11,590 nucleotides of DNA, taken from the NCBI GenBank assembly GCA_026770585.1, contig MU647690.1, positions 34,997 through 46,586 on the forward strand. Reading direction: 5' to 3'. This document shows positions 10,951 through 11,590 of this stretch, in pieces. Both the position numbers and the translations under genes were made by a program. The stretch comes from Baffinella frigidus. Lineage: Eukaryota; Cryptophyceae; Cryptomonadales; Baffinellaceae. Every line of letters starts with the position of its first letter. The stretch's first letter is position 1. Under the pieces are notes generated by a model, which was not told where the DNA came from, searched no databases, and saw only the letters and a list, made by a program, of their open reading frames with translations.

Positions 10951-11590
10951 CTGAGATGCAACCACTCAGGTTATTTGTCGAGACCGGATCAACGTGCGGG
11001 GCGACAAGCATGCATCTCAAGACACTCCCAAATAAAGGGTGCATGTTTCAAGATCTCTGTGGGCCCTAGAGTCCTGTGGGCCCTAGTGGGTCCTAAAGAT
11101 TTGTTCGGGAGTGGAGCCCACAGAGATGCATCGCGTGTGGAGTTGTTTGCGGTTGACATCAACAGAAAGATGCAGACAGAACATCCCGGTTGGATGCATC
11201 GAGGGGTGCAACCTGGTCCCCTCTTCGCAGAGAGAAGTCGCACCAGAGAGAGAGCAGAGAGAGATGGCCATCATCTGAAAAGCTCACGCAAGCGAGGTAC
11301 TCAGAGCCTACGGATTGCCTACGGTAGGAGCCCCCCTCCTACGACTGTTCAAGACATTTTTGTTTTAAACGGCGTAGGAGGAGGGGGGGTTCCTACCGTA
11401 GGCTAAGGAGTCCGCAGGTGTTAGCGTGTGGCATTAGGGAGGCGCCGTGCCCAGGAGAGAGACCACCCGCATGCATCGCGAGTGCGCGAGTGCGGTGCAT
11501 CGCACTCGCGAGAACCGCCCCCGGTTGGACCTCCTCGGAGGGTCACACCAAGATGGAAGAGGGGGGGGGGTCACACCGTGGAGAGAGAGG
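10951..11590. other. No confident gene to right edge
   Basis: Holds a 13-bp direct repeat (CTGTGGGCCCTAG at 11057 and 11074), GAGAG-rich sequence near 11230-11265, foldback copy 3, an 11-bp inverted repeat TCGCGAGTGCG/CGCACTCGCGA (11476-11486, 11501-11511) and GGGTCACACC twice near the end. The first half of the CH domain may lie beyond the window. Confidence 0.45.
11317..11403. mobile_element. Foldback repeat family, copy 3
   Basis: GCCTACGGTAGGAGCCCCCC (11317 on) is inverted at the right end (GGGGGGTTCCTACCGTAGGC, to 11403), arms about 27-31 bp with a small gap and a 29-bp loop. Shares CCTACGGATTGCCTAC and GGGGGGTTCC with the copies at 4853-4936 and 6866-6941. No coding capacity. Confidence 0.65.

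Overview
The window looks like nuclear DNA of a GC-rich, intron-rich eukaryote whose telomere repeat is of the TTTAGGG type. A green-lineage microalga fits best, but the sequence does not prove it. No bacterial gene organisation, rRNA, tRNA or CRISPR array is visible. Long single reading frames are mostly artefacts of repeat arrays. The better reading is one large gene, or possibly two, on the minus strand, entering at the right edge and leaving at the left edge. It is made of short exons (about 46 to 440 bp) with G/C-rich third codon positions.

I assembled about 23 candidate exons by eye from acceptor AG, donor GT, open frame and intron phase. The best chain runs 6683 to 1. Its exons are 6481-6683, 5452-5891, 4539-4748, 4268-4313, 3996-4092, 3435-3589, 2721-2780, 2365-2427, 1540-1593, 968-1033, 516-675 and 1-170, and intron phase agrees at every junction. 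It would encode a low-complexity linker, a charged helical or coiled-coil-like stretch (2780 to 968) and a Ser/Gly/Pro-rich end. At the right, exons 10620-10675 and 10172-10257 join in phase into what resembles the second half of a calponin-homology (CH) domain, which suggests an actin-binding or cytoskeletal protein. Exons between 10035 and 7666 are less certain. Some junctions do not match in phase, and at least one exon between 6683 and 7666 is missing from the model. Start codon, promoter, stop codon and poly(A) site are not identified.

Layout from left to right: 1-1033, last exons, with introns of degenerate telomere repeats and CT-rich sequence; 1034-2430, an exon module present in three copies, plus minisatellites; 2414-2586, a clean TTTAGGG block flanked by an 18-bp duplication; 2587-4092, two or three exons, hairpins and unexplained intronic sequence; 4093-5451, small exons between telomere-like arrays and a triplicated splice acceptor; 5452-6683, the two largest exons; 6684-8992, mostly inverted repeats, minisatellites and polypurine tracts with few exons; 8993-9652, exons between TTTCGGG-type arrays; 9653-10950, the CH exons, a (TTTTG)n tract, a decamer array and a TTTCGGG array; 10951-11590, no confident gene, one foldback element.

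The main observation is that every telomere-like array in the window falls inside a predicted intron, always with the C-rich (CCCTAAA-like) strand as the sense RNA, often starting or ending within a few bases of the splice sites. One clean array is flanked by a duplication that spans a 3' splice site. Introns here may have been created or enlarged by insertion of telomeric repeats.
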